From contig NC_061774.1 of the NCBI RefSeq assembly GCF_022458985.1, forward strand, positions 19,562,697 to 19,626,696: 64,000 nucleotides of DNA, written 5' to 3'. A program made the position numbers and the translations under genes. This document shows positions 36,345 to 47,898 of this stretch, piece after piece. Within the stretch, counting starts at the first letter, position 1; every line of letters starts with the position of its first letter. Under the pieces are notes generated by a model. It ran no database searches, was not told where the DNA came from, and saw only the letters and a list, made by a program, of their open reading frames with translations. The stretch comes from Mugil cephalus. Lineage: Eukaryota > Chordata > Actinopteri > Mugiliformes > Mugilidae.

Positions 36345-37055
36345 GACGTCAGCCCTTAAACCTCCTTTGTTGTGTTTGTCTCCTCAGTTTTTAGTCCCCA
36401 AGTCAGTGTCTCTTCACTAGTGTCCACAGTTCTAGCCCACTACCCAACACCAGTCCCTAAAGAAAACAATCAGTCGGTCCCAGCCACTCCCTGGTACGCT
36501 GTGAGAGGCTTACTGTAACCGAGGGGGTCAGACGGGGGTGGACAGGAGTTATTTTAGGAAGCCTGTCCTCGTCAAATTACCACTGGGTGTGTTGCGCCTT
36601 TATAAAGGAAACAAGGAGAGGTGGCATTGGTGTGTGAGGTTGGTTAGTAATGTGGACGGTGGGTATCCGCAGTTATGGCTGCAAGGTATTTCTGACCCAA
36701 GTGTTACTCTTAAAGCGCTACTTTGAAAATGAATTAGACTGGAGATGCAAATGACCCTCGGTCCTCCACCAGAGTTGTCCTAGGGGTGAAACGCTGAGCA
36801 GAGGAAGGTTTTATTGTAGCTGGCAAACACTCACACAGTCGTTAAATCATTTGATGCATTTTAACAGCTTTAATTGGGAGGTGTCCATAAAACTGCTGAC
36901 GCTTATCAACCCAGTCTTGCACCTCAAAACACTGTGAATAAAGGAAGATGAGGTACTTATCTCTTCGTGGAGTCATTTCAAATGGCTGAACACACATTAC
37001 ATTCATTGTTTTTGCATGTTTTGTTTTTTTTTTTCTTTCTTGTCCTAGTCCATCT
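36345..37055. other. Intergenic: slc9a2 3' end and tmem182 promoter
   Basis: A 711-bp gap separates the slc9a2 stop codon and the tmem182 start. An AATAAA signal on the minus strand at 36,810-36,815 suggests that the slc9a2 transcript ends near 36,790, leaving about 400 bp for the tmem182 promoter and 5' UTR. No TATA box is obvious. No trace of MFSD9, which lies between these genes in human, is visible. Confidence 0.55.
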
Positions 37056-40000
37056 TCATTGCTTCATCTCGTTCTCCAAAACAAAGCTGAGTTGCTTCTT
37101 GGGGCCTCTCTCCTCGGATCCTTGGTGCTCTGGAGAGGTCTGGTCCTCTGTAGCAGCTTTTGTATTCTCTGGTCCCGTCTGGGATGAGGCGGCTGACGCT
37201 GAAGATTGTTGCAGCATTGGTCTCGGGCTTATGGAGCACACTATCAAGAGGGAAGAAGGTACAGTAAACTAAAGTAAAATAAAGCCAGGAAATGATACTG
37301 TAGCTGTCCAGGTCAAAGGTCAAAATAGAGAGACACACATGATGATTTGTCTCTAAATTCCTAACTTCTTAAGGTTGTTTTGTGGGTCTTTTTTGCTCTA
37401 CTGAAAGCAGAAACTCCCTTTTTTGTACTTTTCTTCCACACAGCAGCGACTAACATTAAGATCTTGAAGGGGAAAGCGTATTATTTCCTTCAACATACAA
37501 TGTTTACCTGTAAGAGATCTACTGAGCCCTGCTCTCATTCTGTACGCCTCTCTGAAATCTCCATCCTGTCACAATGGAAATGAAGAGCAAAGCAGAAAAA
37601 TTGGGTTAAAATCACACCCAAAGTCTTCATATTTAGTTTCAGCTGGGTTTATCCTTTTGAGTGAAGAAGTATGTTTCCATTTTATTTCAAATAAGAAACA
37701 GATGTTTCAATATGTAGCACATATTGAAAGAAGAATGTATGCATTATGTGGAATTTATACATAATACCACTCGAAAATGCAGCAACCTTGTAAATGTGTA
37801 TACTTTGCTGGCCAATACCTGCGGCCAGTGTGTAATTGTGTTATATGTGGTTCTCTCTCCCAGACTCTGGTGCCTGTGAAGGGGCTTCCTTGCTCTCTCG
37901 ATGCCAGTGTCCTGGTGCAGGGTGTGTCTGCTGTAGGCTGGTGTCTGCTGGAGTAAGAGCACATGCAATGAACCCAGTAGCATCCAAGTGAATTGTTAGT
38001 GTTCTTGCTAAGAAGGCGGTTGGGTTGGGTGACAACAGCAATGCTAAAAGAAGTATACAGGCTAAAGTTTTTAATTTACCTTGTTGTTGAAGCTTTGAAG
38101 GTTTCTGGAGAGGATGCGCCGGATGCTGTCCATTTCCTCTGGCAGGAGGGGGCGACTGTGGGAGCGAGGGTCGACTCTAAAGGCAAGGTACGCAAAGCCG
38201 AGGCCAAGTGAGTATGTTTAACTCAATTTTACACGTTTTGTGCACACGTGCTCTGCTGTGAGATATTCAGTGGTTCAGCTTAAGTCTGTAAGGATAATAT
38301 TTTTAATAATAAACATAATGCATTGACCTTTATTGATCCTCAGTCCTATAACAAGATAAAAAAGAAAACGTTTTCCATACACTGTCTGTGCTTCGTCTTG
38401 TCCTCTTTGATCCCTTCTCTCCAGCTCCTGATAAACTCGGAGGATGCTGGAGCGAGCCTGGCGTTCCTCACGAATCAGGAAACGACGAAGGTACTTCTTG
38501 TTGAACTGTTCAAACCTCACAAACACAGAGGGACACTCAGAAAATACAGATGATATTAACGCCGTGCCGCCAGTCACTAAACTTGCCATTTGCTGCCACC
38601 TACTGGTGATGTCAGGTTTGTTTTTTTGTTGTTGTTGTTGTTGTTTCTTTTAAATTTTAGGAATAGGAATGTTGAACAAAAACTTAAAGGGAACACACAA
38701 GCAGAAGTTAAAGTAAAAGTGAAACTAACTTGTCCTTCCAGTAGTGCTGACCCCAGTAGCCAACCACATCCTCTATTCCCGCTAGCAGGTGATCTATGAG
38801 CTAAGAAAACACATCAAGATATCATTTGTGATTTACATGAATTTGCACTTTGCTGATTGTGGGTTATGGTTTGTGTTTCAAAACAAAATAGCCACGATGT
38901 CCTCCTTGCATGCTGCATATCTTATTTTGAAATTTGAAAAAGACATTCATCTTCTCATTCAATTAGTCCAAACTTTTGACTGGTAGCGTAATTTATTGTA
39001 AAATTAGACTTAGATCTGTCTTGTACACTACTTAGTATGTGTAGTTTTAATGAAAACTTCAGCTCCCAGTGCTAGTGTTATGTTATGTAATTTTATGTGA
39101 TATTATGTCATGATATAGCTTAGCTTAGCTTATAATGTGTGTATGCACTGTAGGAAGAAAACTGAATAGCTTACAATCCTTTTGTTAAATCTAAACTTTC
39201 TGTGCCGAGGCAATGTTTTCTTACTCTGTGCAAGGAAATAATAAACCCTGAAATAAACTGTCTAAGTCTCTGAGCAGTAAGTTCATTTCACCAGTAATTT
39301 ATTAAATCAAAAAAACTAATATTGGCCCCTACATCCCCATCATTCAACAAGCACGAGTTAATTTCACCTGTAATGTGGAGCGCAGTAATATCGGTTTATT
39401 AAATTACAGGCTGTGCTGTGATTGCTGTAATTTCTCACCCTGCTGTGGATCTCCTCGCTGACAGTAGGCAGAGCTCTCTTCTTCCTCTTCACGTCCAGCA
39501 GCTCTACGAGAGGCTTTATGGTCATCCCCTGAAGACAAGCTCACACAATTAAGAATAACCCGTGAATACAGTTTTCATCACAAATTTAAGTGGCATTATT
39601 TCCCGACCTGTACAAAGACTGTGAAGAGAATCACCACAATGGTGGTTGTGATGAAGAGCCTTTTCTTTGGGAAGTCGTCGATCAGAAAAACCAGGGAGAA
39701 ACAGATTGCTCCTCTCAGGCCACCGTAGGCAATGATGAACTGATCTCTGAAGGTCACAGCGTTCCTCCGGAGCTTGTTCACCACAGCAGTGAGCAGGAGA
39801 ACGCCTTACGAGAAGAACCGGTGATGTTGTAAATGGTAAGCAGTGAGCTTGGTTAAAGGTAGTAGGTTCTCGTAGCTACCTGTGGCCCTCCAGATGAGAC
39901 AGAGCAGCAGTGTGGCGCAGACAAAAGGCCAGCTCCACATATGGACATCCTGTATCGTGGACACGCCCAGGAAGACGAAGATTAAAGTTTCGCTCACGCT

Positions 40001-42864
40001 GCTCCACATCTTCAGGAAGTACTGGATGCTGGTGTTGCTGCGCTCAGACACGTTAGCTTCCACGTACTGCTTCATGGTCACGGCGCACGTCACAATGCTG
40101 CAGGGAAACCAAAACCGGTCAGTTTTTTACAAAGTAAAGCATTTAGAGGGTTGGAGTTGGGAAGGTGGGAGTTAAGGCTTAGACGTTAGCAGCACTCACG
40201 CCATGATACCAGAGAGGTGAAGCATCTCTGACGTCAGGTAAGATAAGTAGGAATAGAGGAAGACAAAGAGCGGGGCGATGACTTGGGCTCTGGACGTGAA
40301 CCGTGAGGTGAGGGCTGCCAGCAAGCCAAAGAAAAGGCCTACAAACAGGCCTCCCAGACCCACCACCACCACTCTGCACCCACCCAGCAACACATCCAGC
40401 CCTGACACTGAAGGCAGGCGGAGGAAGGACTCAAACAGCTTGTATAGCACCTAAGTGGGGGGAAAAAATGGTGTATTAATATCAAATAACTTATTTATTT
40501 TGAACCTGTCCTGAGGCAAATCAAACATCTGCCCTCACCACAGTGACGGCATCATTGAGCAGCGACTCTCCGAACACCAGGATATGCAGCTGATCGTTGA
40601 CGTGCATCTCCTGGAAGACGGAGAGCACGGCCACAGGGTCGACGGCAGCGATCAGAGAGCCAAAGAGCAGGCAGTGGAGCAGAGAGACGTCACCTAGAGA
40701 GCTCTGAGCCAGCAGGCAGACGCCGTACAGAGACAAGCCGATGCCCAGCACGTTCCATAAGGTTCCTAGCACCGCGTACCTGGAGGGGCATGCAAAATAC
40801 ACTATAGGTTGTGTCGTTTTACTGTATTTAAAAGATTAATCCCAACTGGGTGATAAAATAAAGCCACCGACCAGAGAATGGTACCGAGGTTTTCAAAGAA
40901 CAGCTTCCCCGGCAGGAAGTATCCTGCATCCAAGACGATGGGCGGCAGAAGAAAGAGGAAGAAAGCGTCTGCGCTGAGAGTCGGAGGAGCAGAGTGACGG
41001 ACGCCATAGATCACCCCCCCGACCAGAAGGCCCACCATGATGAGGACACAGCTCTCTGGGACGACTGCTGGAACTCGACCTGACCAGTGGAACCCTGAGG
41101 AGATGAGCCACAAAAAAATATAGTGTTTGGATTCAATTGTGACTGAAAGTGAAACTTCCTCCACCGAAGACTAAACTCAGACAAACTCTTCATATTCTTG
41201 TTCATATTTATGTTTGGATACTGAATCATGTTATTATTCTTCTACTGGTGTACCAAATATAATAAAGTATTCTGAGGCAACCATTTTATAAAGAGTATCC
41301 TATTCTCAGAGACTCAAAGTGATCAGGCATTTGACCTTAAAGCTGGTTCACGGATAGGCCTGCCATATAACGTCATTATTTATTCAAGGGTTGTTTCCAA
41401 GCGTGACATTAGCATTTGGAAGCTACAACCTCACAACATGTGTTCAAATGAGCTCTCAATGCAAGTGAAACAGGACATGCTGAGGTGGTAAAATCAATCA
41501 ATCAGAGAGATATCAGACACATTAGGAACTAAATCAACAACTTCTCTGTTCTGAGAAATAGAAACTGAGTACTGCAATATAAAAATGCCTGGACATCAAT
41601 CAAATGCAAAAGTAATGGGTGAATGCAGGACCGCATTAAGAACACTCTCTAGGAGAGAGACGCATCTCTATCCAAGTCTACTGTACATGGAAAAATTCAC
41701 AAGTGCAAATACAGACAAGGTGCAAACCATTAATAAACTTATAGAGAAGAAAGACCAGAGTAGAATTTGACAATATATATATATATATTTTAAAGGGCCC
41801 AGTTCAACCAGTTCTAGGACAGAATTCATCTTTGGTCCGGTGAAACTGAGATCAGCTTATACCAGAATGTCAAGAAGATTATGGACAAGGCTTGGAACTA
41901 CTGATGATAAAATATACAGCATCTCTACTCCACAGCTTTGTGAGGCAGTGACGAATATTTCCTGATGTTGGGACAGTAAAGAGAAGCAGTCGCATGAATT
42001 TGTGTGTGCCGATATAGTGTCTGCTCATGGTCAGCCAAATGAAGCCAAGTTCACTGAGTCTGTGTTTCACTTGTCGAAGACACGGCAAGACGAAAAGATA
42101 ATAATAAAAAATGCACAATGGCACAATAACTAAATACAGCTGCAGTGAAGGCCTGGAAAAGCATCAGAGAAGAGGAAGCTCTTTTCGTTTGCTTGCTTTG
42201 TATGGATTCCAGACTTCATCAACGTCATCAGCTACGAATGATTATGGATGAAGTTTGTGTAGTTAACATTTTTGTATGGTGTCTGGGGCAGCACATTGGT
42301 GTGGTGGATGTTATATATGAAAGTTAGAAATGCAGAAAGAAGCTAAACTTGGCCTAGCTTTCGGTTCTTCAAAACAGTGTGTCAACATGTGTACTTGTCA
42401 AAGATGTGTTATCTTTATATTGCCAAACATAAAACGTGTGATTCCTGAAGGAACTGAGTTCGATTAGCAACTTGGACCACATTACCGACTCAGTAGTTGA
42501 TTAAACACTTCAAATCATGAAGTCACATATTTCTCTGAGTTTTTTATGCTAATAATTAATCACCTGCATTATCTAATTAAACAGTCATACGTGACCAGAA
42601 GCACAAGTGAAGCTCACCCAGTTTGGCCAGCGAAGCCAGCATGATCCACAACACGATCTCAAAGGGAGCTTGCACATGGTGGTAGTCTACGCTGAACACC
42701 CTCAGAACCATGGGCAGGTCCACGGACAGGCTGCCATCGCTGTTGTTGAAGCCCAGCGACGGGGGCAGGTTGTGGGGCTGGGGGGGCTCATCTAGAGGGG
42801 TCAGGGCCCGACATCCCAACACCGAGGCGGAGAGCAGCAGAGGGAGAGTCCACAGGGCAGTCAT
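37056..42864 (-). CDS. slc9a2: Sodium/hydrogen exchanger 2 (NHE2-like)
   Basis: Electroneutral Na+/H+ exchanger of the SLC9 plasma-membrane group. In fish, NHE2/NHE3 proteins act at the apical membrane of ion-transporting epithelia. Thirteen coding exons fit with GT-AG ends and consistent phases: 42,618-42,864; 40,872-41,094; 40,539-40,779; 40,200-40,450; 39,880-40,097; 39,608-39,804; 39,439-39,528; 38,730-38,800; 38,381-38,515; 38,080-38,176; 37,819-37,947; 37,508-37,565; 37,056-37,240 (2,142 nt, 713 aa; human NHE2 812). A signal peptide starts [14 protein letters not shown]. The amiloride-region motif [16 protein letters not shown] is at 127-142, the ion-binding ND pair of [12 protein letters not shown] at 232-233, and [13 protein letters not shown] has its arginine at 424. 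The regulatory tail begins about 490 with [20 protein letters not shown]. The tail is shorter than in mammals, and the last exons (after about 600) are the least certain. NHE4 is the alternative, but synteny with tmem182 and the apparent absence of slc9a4 in teleosts favour NHE2. Confidence 0.9.
38627..38645. repeat. (TTG)n microsatellite in slc9a2 intron 8
   Basis: About six TTG triplets between exons 8 and 9 of slc9a2. Confidence 0.85.
41580..42270 (+). mobile_element. Degenerate Tc1-like DNA transposon remnant in slc9a2 intron 1
   Basis: On the plus strand the segment holds, in the expected order, words I know from fish Tc1-like transposase genes: a region with GGTCCGGTGAAACTGAGATCA then TATACCAGAATG and GACAAGGCTTGGAA (41,835-41,900), and near the 3' end GTGAAGGCCTGGAAAAGCATC followed by GGATTCCAGACTTCATCAACG (42,144-42,230). 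Frames are interrupted (only a 61-codon frame at 41,585 remains) and an (AT)n tract sits inside at 41,773-41,788. Terminal repeats were not located, so both limits are approximate. Confidence 0.6.
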
Positions 42865-45800
42865 CCTGCAGCCATGCTGGGACAACAGGACAGGAGAGAG
42901 GGCAGGGGGTGCAGGGGCAGGGGAGGACAGGACAGGGGGAGGGCGAGCAGCATGCACACAAAACAGCCTGAACAAAACTCATGCAGCCACTAATGTGCAC
43001 AGGAATCTCTGAGCTTGCAGTGTAACACACACAGACATGTTGTGATGAATTTCCATTCATCTCATTCTATGACCACGTCTATAACACTAATCTTAACTCA
43101 ATCTGTCCGGTTCACACATCATGAGGACTGTTGCTTTTTCTCCCCATGCAGTAAATGTGCAAACAGATTTAAGTGAAACAAGTAGGAGATTAGTTGTGGA
43201 ATTGATGCTTTGGTGTGTGGACATTTAACAGCTCTGATAGACTGAAAATAAGCAGTAGAATATTTTGTTTTTCTAATAACGTGGGCAGTGAAAGGGCATC
43301 TGGGATATATAACTAATTTTGAACATTTAATCACGTAATGCGACGGCAGTGCTTAATGTTCTTGAAATGCATGCTCCGCCGCGGTTTGTTTGACTCGTAA
43401 TATCCTATTTCAAACAAACACGTTATTAAGGACGTGGCTTGTTGTGATTATTGACATTATTCGCGATACTAAATAACGCAGAGTTACAAATATCTTCTGT
43501 TGCAGCAACCAGATGACTTTAATTAGCGGCCAAGACAATATCTTTGCCTCCCAGAGTCGTGTTATTAATTTCAGGGTTTATCATCTCTCTACACGGTCCT
43601 CGTCTCATTTCAAAATTGCTGGCAGTCTGATCTGTTTCCCAGCCAACGTGGGGATGGATTTCAGAGCGGGCCTTCCACTTTATAATTAGCAAAAATAATA
43701 GGTTTAGACAATGTCACTGAGCAGGTCATTTACACAATAAGCTCTAAAATATGTTACTAGCATGGCTGTTTTGTTTTGTTTTTTTATTTTCCCTTCTGAG
43801 CAGACAGCATGTGAAGATGTTTGTTTTCTTTGGTTTTAAAATCTGTTGCTGATTTTGGAAAATTGTTACACATGTTTTTTATTAATTATGAATCAAACAA
43901 TAACTGAAAATAAATTGCAAACCGAACAATGTTTCAGTGTTTTCAGATTACCACAGGAAGCGGTTTGTGATTTGAAACTCAAACTGGATCATTTCACTTT
44001 GGAATTAATGTCATTTAATTACTCACCTTATTCAAACATGCCGCAGAGCTCGTTATGTCATTAGAGAAAGTGATGTCTTCATGTGACACTTTTCCTTTTT
44101 GGAGCTTTCATTATCTCAAACGGAAGTCATGAGACATGCATGGAACATGTTGGCTTCTATTAATAGGACACCTTTTCTGGCAAATGTTCTGACCTAACAG
44201 GAAAAGCACAGATTGATGGCTGCCTTCCACTTCACGTCATGCCTGCTGGTTCACTGCCTAGTGCAGACACCTTTGTATATGTGCGCTTTTTCCTGCTATG
44301 ACAAGTTAAAAGTGACGTCTCTGCTGTGTTTTTGTTGTGTGAGAGTACAGCTTTACATTCTGGTTATATTTGACCATCATGTAGCTGCAGTTGGTTTTAC
44401 ATTGAAAACTTAAATCAGTTCCAGGACACATGCAGACAGTTTTGAAGCTCTCTCTACAAGGTAACATGTGATTTATCTACTATTTCTTTTAAGTTATTAT
44501 TATGTTAAATATAAATATATGCATTTTCACTTATTACCTGACTACACCTCCATGAAACAACTGGTGTTACTGATAACATTTACAAAGTCTCTGCTCCGTT
44601 TCCATGTCCTTGTAAATCAAGACACGTACATGAACAGCACCAGGATGTCAAAACTGAAGCAGCTAAATTTGAATTCACCTGACATTCATTTTCACCGTAA
44701 CATGTCAAGATGTCTTTAGCGGAAAAGCTTCCTGACATGTCCCTCCTGTTAGTGGGGCAACTTCCAATTTTGCTTTTCTTATTTCATTAATACTTGGACG
44801 TTGGTGCTCTGTCCCAACAGAGGTCTAGTAAATCAGCTAAGAACACCTGTGTGAGCAGCAATAGGTTTGTGAAGTTAGTTTAGGGTTAAAATTTTCCAAA
44901 ATGTACAGAAATTTGTCAACAAAATGTCGGTAAATAACAATGATTTTTAGAGATGTCCATGTATTGCGCTGTAGAAATATTTACTTGTGTTAGCATGCAA
45001 AACACTTACTGCCACTTTGCAACACGGGATGGGACAATGAGCTAATGTCTCTTCTAGTCTGGAGGAAGAAGAGGCCTGTGGATAGAGAATATTTTTGCTT
45101 TAAAGCGATGTCCAACAACTATTCACAGGTATATGAAGAAGCAAAGCTAAACAGCCTTTAGGATCCTGAGTAGCTGCTTCATGCTATGGACCTTTTTCCA
45201 GACATTCTGACATTCATGAACTCAGATCTTATCACAAATTTCCACCGACAAGGTTATAAAACCCAGGAATTATTGCCTGGTTGTACATGTCCTTGCTCTC
45301 ACTATTAGTTTTTACATAATGGTTCCAACCTCAGTATGCTGGATTAAATACTGTTTAAATTAGTGTTTAGTGAGTATAATGTTAGCAAGAATGTGGGGTA
45401 ACTATTTTGTTCACCCTTCGCGTATGTTTTCTATGCCCTCCATACAAATTACTCAAGTAGCTCCCAAGAGACAACTTTTCTGTAGCTAATATGGGGTTTG
45501 ACTTGACTTATGAATCTCCCAAAGGCAAAATCTAATTTTCCTGCTTTGTCTTTATATTTAATTTTTAGATTAGCCGGTCTAATTTACCTGAGAATTACCT
45601 GCCATAATCTCTAGACAGCAGCTGTATGTAACAAAGCCTGATTAGACTGCCAAATCTAATCTATTAATTACTGGAAAACCTTGCCGAATCTCTGTTTTCC
45701 ATCTTTTTGCACATATGAATGAAGCGCCTCAGGCTTCCCAAAGAGTGTGTTAGTGCATGTTAATGGGCATGATTATCCTTGCTGCAGGAAGTGGAGGATT

Positions 45801-46062
45801 TGTGGTTCACGGGTTACAAATCAACTTCAAACGGGCGGATCTATCATCATCTATCTGAAGGTTGTTGCCCCGTCTGTTGATGCCGGAGCTTGGTGTGATC
45901 TGCAGGTGCCTTTAACAAAACTGCTGACCCCGCGCAAACCTTAGGAGACGGCACTGAGGAAGTAGCTGAGCTCGAGTCTGCTATTCTTTAATTCAGTCTT
46001 TTCTTCAGAGTATTAGATTTGGATATTTATGGAATGCAAGAATAAAAAAAAATCTGAAAATA
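42865..46062. other. Intergenic stretch upstream of slc9a2
   Basis: Begins with the slc9a2 5' UTR/promoter. Sequence just upstream of the start codon is GC-rich (CCCTCCCCC-type on the minus strand) without a clear TATA box. The rest is mostly AT-rich unique sequence. Open frames at 43,846-44,719 and 45,747-45,944 are short and have no motif. Confidence 0.5.
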
Positions 46063-46480
46063 CACTGAATGGCCAAAAAAAAAGGTCACACACTCTAATA
46101 TTTCATTGGACCTTAATGTCACAAGATTTATTTCCACCCAGAATTTTTCACCAAGATCTTGTATTGATGATGACAGAGTCTGACCACTGCTCAAAGCCTT
46201 CTCCAGCACATCCCAAAGATTCTCAATGGGGTTGAGGTCTGGACTTTGCGGTGGCCAGTCCATGTGTGAAAATGATGCCTCATGCTCCCTGAACCACTGT
46301 TTTACAATTTGAGCCCAATGAATCCTGCCATAGTCATCTTGGAATATGCCCGTGTCATCAAGGACTCATCAGAGCACATAACTTCCTTCCATTGCTCCAG
46401 AGTCCAGTCTTTATGCTCCCATGCAGTAATTATCCAATGGGAGGCTCGTTTTGCTTGAGCAGTTTATAACTTCCACATAA
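46063..46480 (-). mobile_element. Mariner/Tc1-superfamily transposon, 3' fragment
   Basis: A TA dinucleotide precedes an end reading CACTGAATGGCCAAAAAAA. Reading on the minus strand from about 46,330, the translation has [17 protein letters not shown] and then [20 protein letters not shown], the conserved C-terminal DDE-transposase segment of Tc1/mariner elements (the NPIENLW block holds the last catalytic region). Further upstream codons (to about 46,440) still show transposase-like sequence but with stops. The other terminal repeat is not present in the expected place, so the copy is truncated. Confidence 0.85.
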
Positions 46481-47898
46481 AAAAACGGAGAACAAATCAT
46501 TGTCAAATGATACTTAAACTTTGCCACCATACGTCACTGCCCTATTGTAGTAATCAGAGTATTGAAATTGAACTCATCTAATTTGATTTGTGGGATTTAG
46601 TCCATGTCACTTGAAATGTTGCTGTCCAGGTGAAGGTATACAATTACTGTGGTTTAACCAGAGCATTCATGACACAGATCATGTTATTTAGTATGCATGA
46701 TGTTGAGTTAAATAAACATGCAATATGGTTTTATTTTGTCTTGTCAGAAAGGCCACATTTAATCACATTTAATCACATTTAATCACAGCAGCATGGACGT
46801 GGCCTTCTATCTTGTGGTCTGCTGTGCTGGAAGCTCCTTTTCTCATTGCGTGAAAGGTTAATGAGACAGAATCCTGAGTGTATAAATGAGCAGTCAAATG
46901 TCTTCCATTGATTTCTGCTGATCACATCATTGCAAACCCCTTTCACTTCTGAAAATCCAACTATCTGGCCTGACGACTCCATACAAACCTAAAGCGTCAA
47001 CATGGAGGAAGCGGAGCTAAGCTGAGCTGAGCTGCAGTCTGCTAGAATGTGGTTCACCACTTCTCATCCAGCAAACCATGATCATGGGGGAGTCTGAGAG
47101 AGAGCTAAGTAATTCTTCCTTTCATTTATTTCTATGTGATGAACGGTAAAATATGGAGTTACCCTGATTTGCATGTTTTGGGGGAGTGAAGGGATAAAAC
47201 TTGCTGCACAAGATATGAACTGAACTGAAAATCTCCAGCTGTGACGTTTGCATCCATACGGATCTGGCCTATATTTGGAAACCAAGGTGTCAAAATGATC
47301 ATTTGGTTGCGCTCTGAGTGGTTGGACGGATGTCTGTCATTGTGTGGCTGCTTCATAAGACGAAATAAATGTGGTCTGTTTTTGCCATTGATTTCTGAAG
47401 GCTGTTCAGTGAAACCGTGCCTCATTCTGAAAATCCAGCTTTTCTGTTATTTTGTTTCCACAAATCTGCATCACTTCAAGTCAGCAAACGAGTAGATGAC
47501 GTGCTTCCTCGGTGTGAGTAAAACCCTTACAATGAACTATAAAACATAAATAAGACACACATTCCAGATTATACCTTAATTTAATACATTAAATATTGCA
47601 TCATTTTTACATCTACACCTATAAGGTCAGTAAAATGTATTTGAATGAAAAACAGGTGAACTCATTGTGATGATGTAGTACTACAGTCTAACAGCAGATG
47701 GCATGTGGAAGCAGCACAAGTTGAAGCATCTTTTCATTAAGCAGGTAAACAAGGCATAGTACAAAAATAGCACTGATATAGTGGATTGCACTTTTTTTTA
47801 TTATTTCACAGTCTCATCTGTGTGGGTATGTGTAAACAGAAGCAAAAGGAGATAGCTGAGCTCTACATTTCATACTTTTACATTACACCGTACATTCA
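46481..47898. other. Intergenic stretch downstream of tasl
   Basis: No supported gene. A three-fold direct repeat of TTTAATCACA lies at 46,757-46,788, and a GCTAAGCTGAGCTGAGCTG repeat at about 47,015-47,033. An AATAAA signal for tasl (minus strand) is at 47,797-47,802. Confidence 0.5.

Noticed and set aside
37045-37240. Alternative last-exon frame of slc9a2 ([16 protein letters not shown]...)
   Set aside because: Phase counting over twelve upstream exons selects the other frame ([13 protein letters not shown]...), which ends at 37,056. The alternative would need a different exon 12 end.
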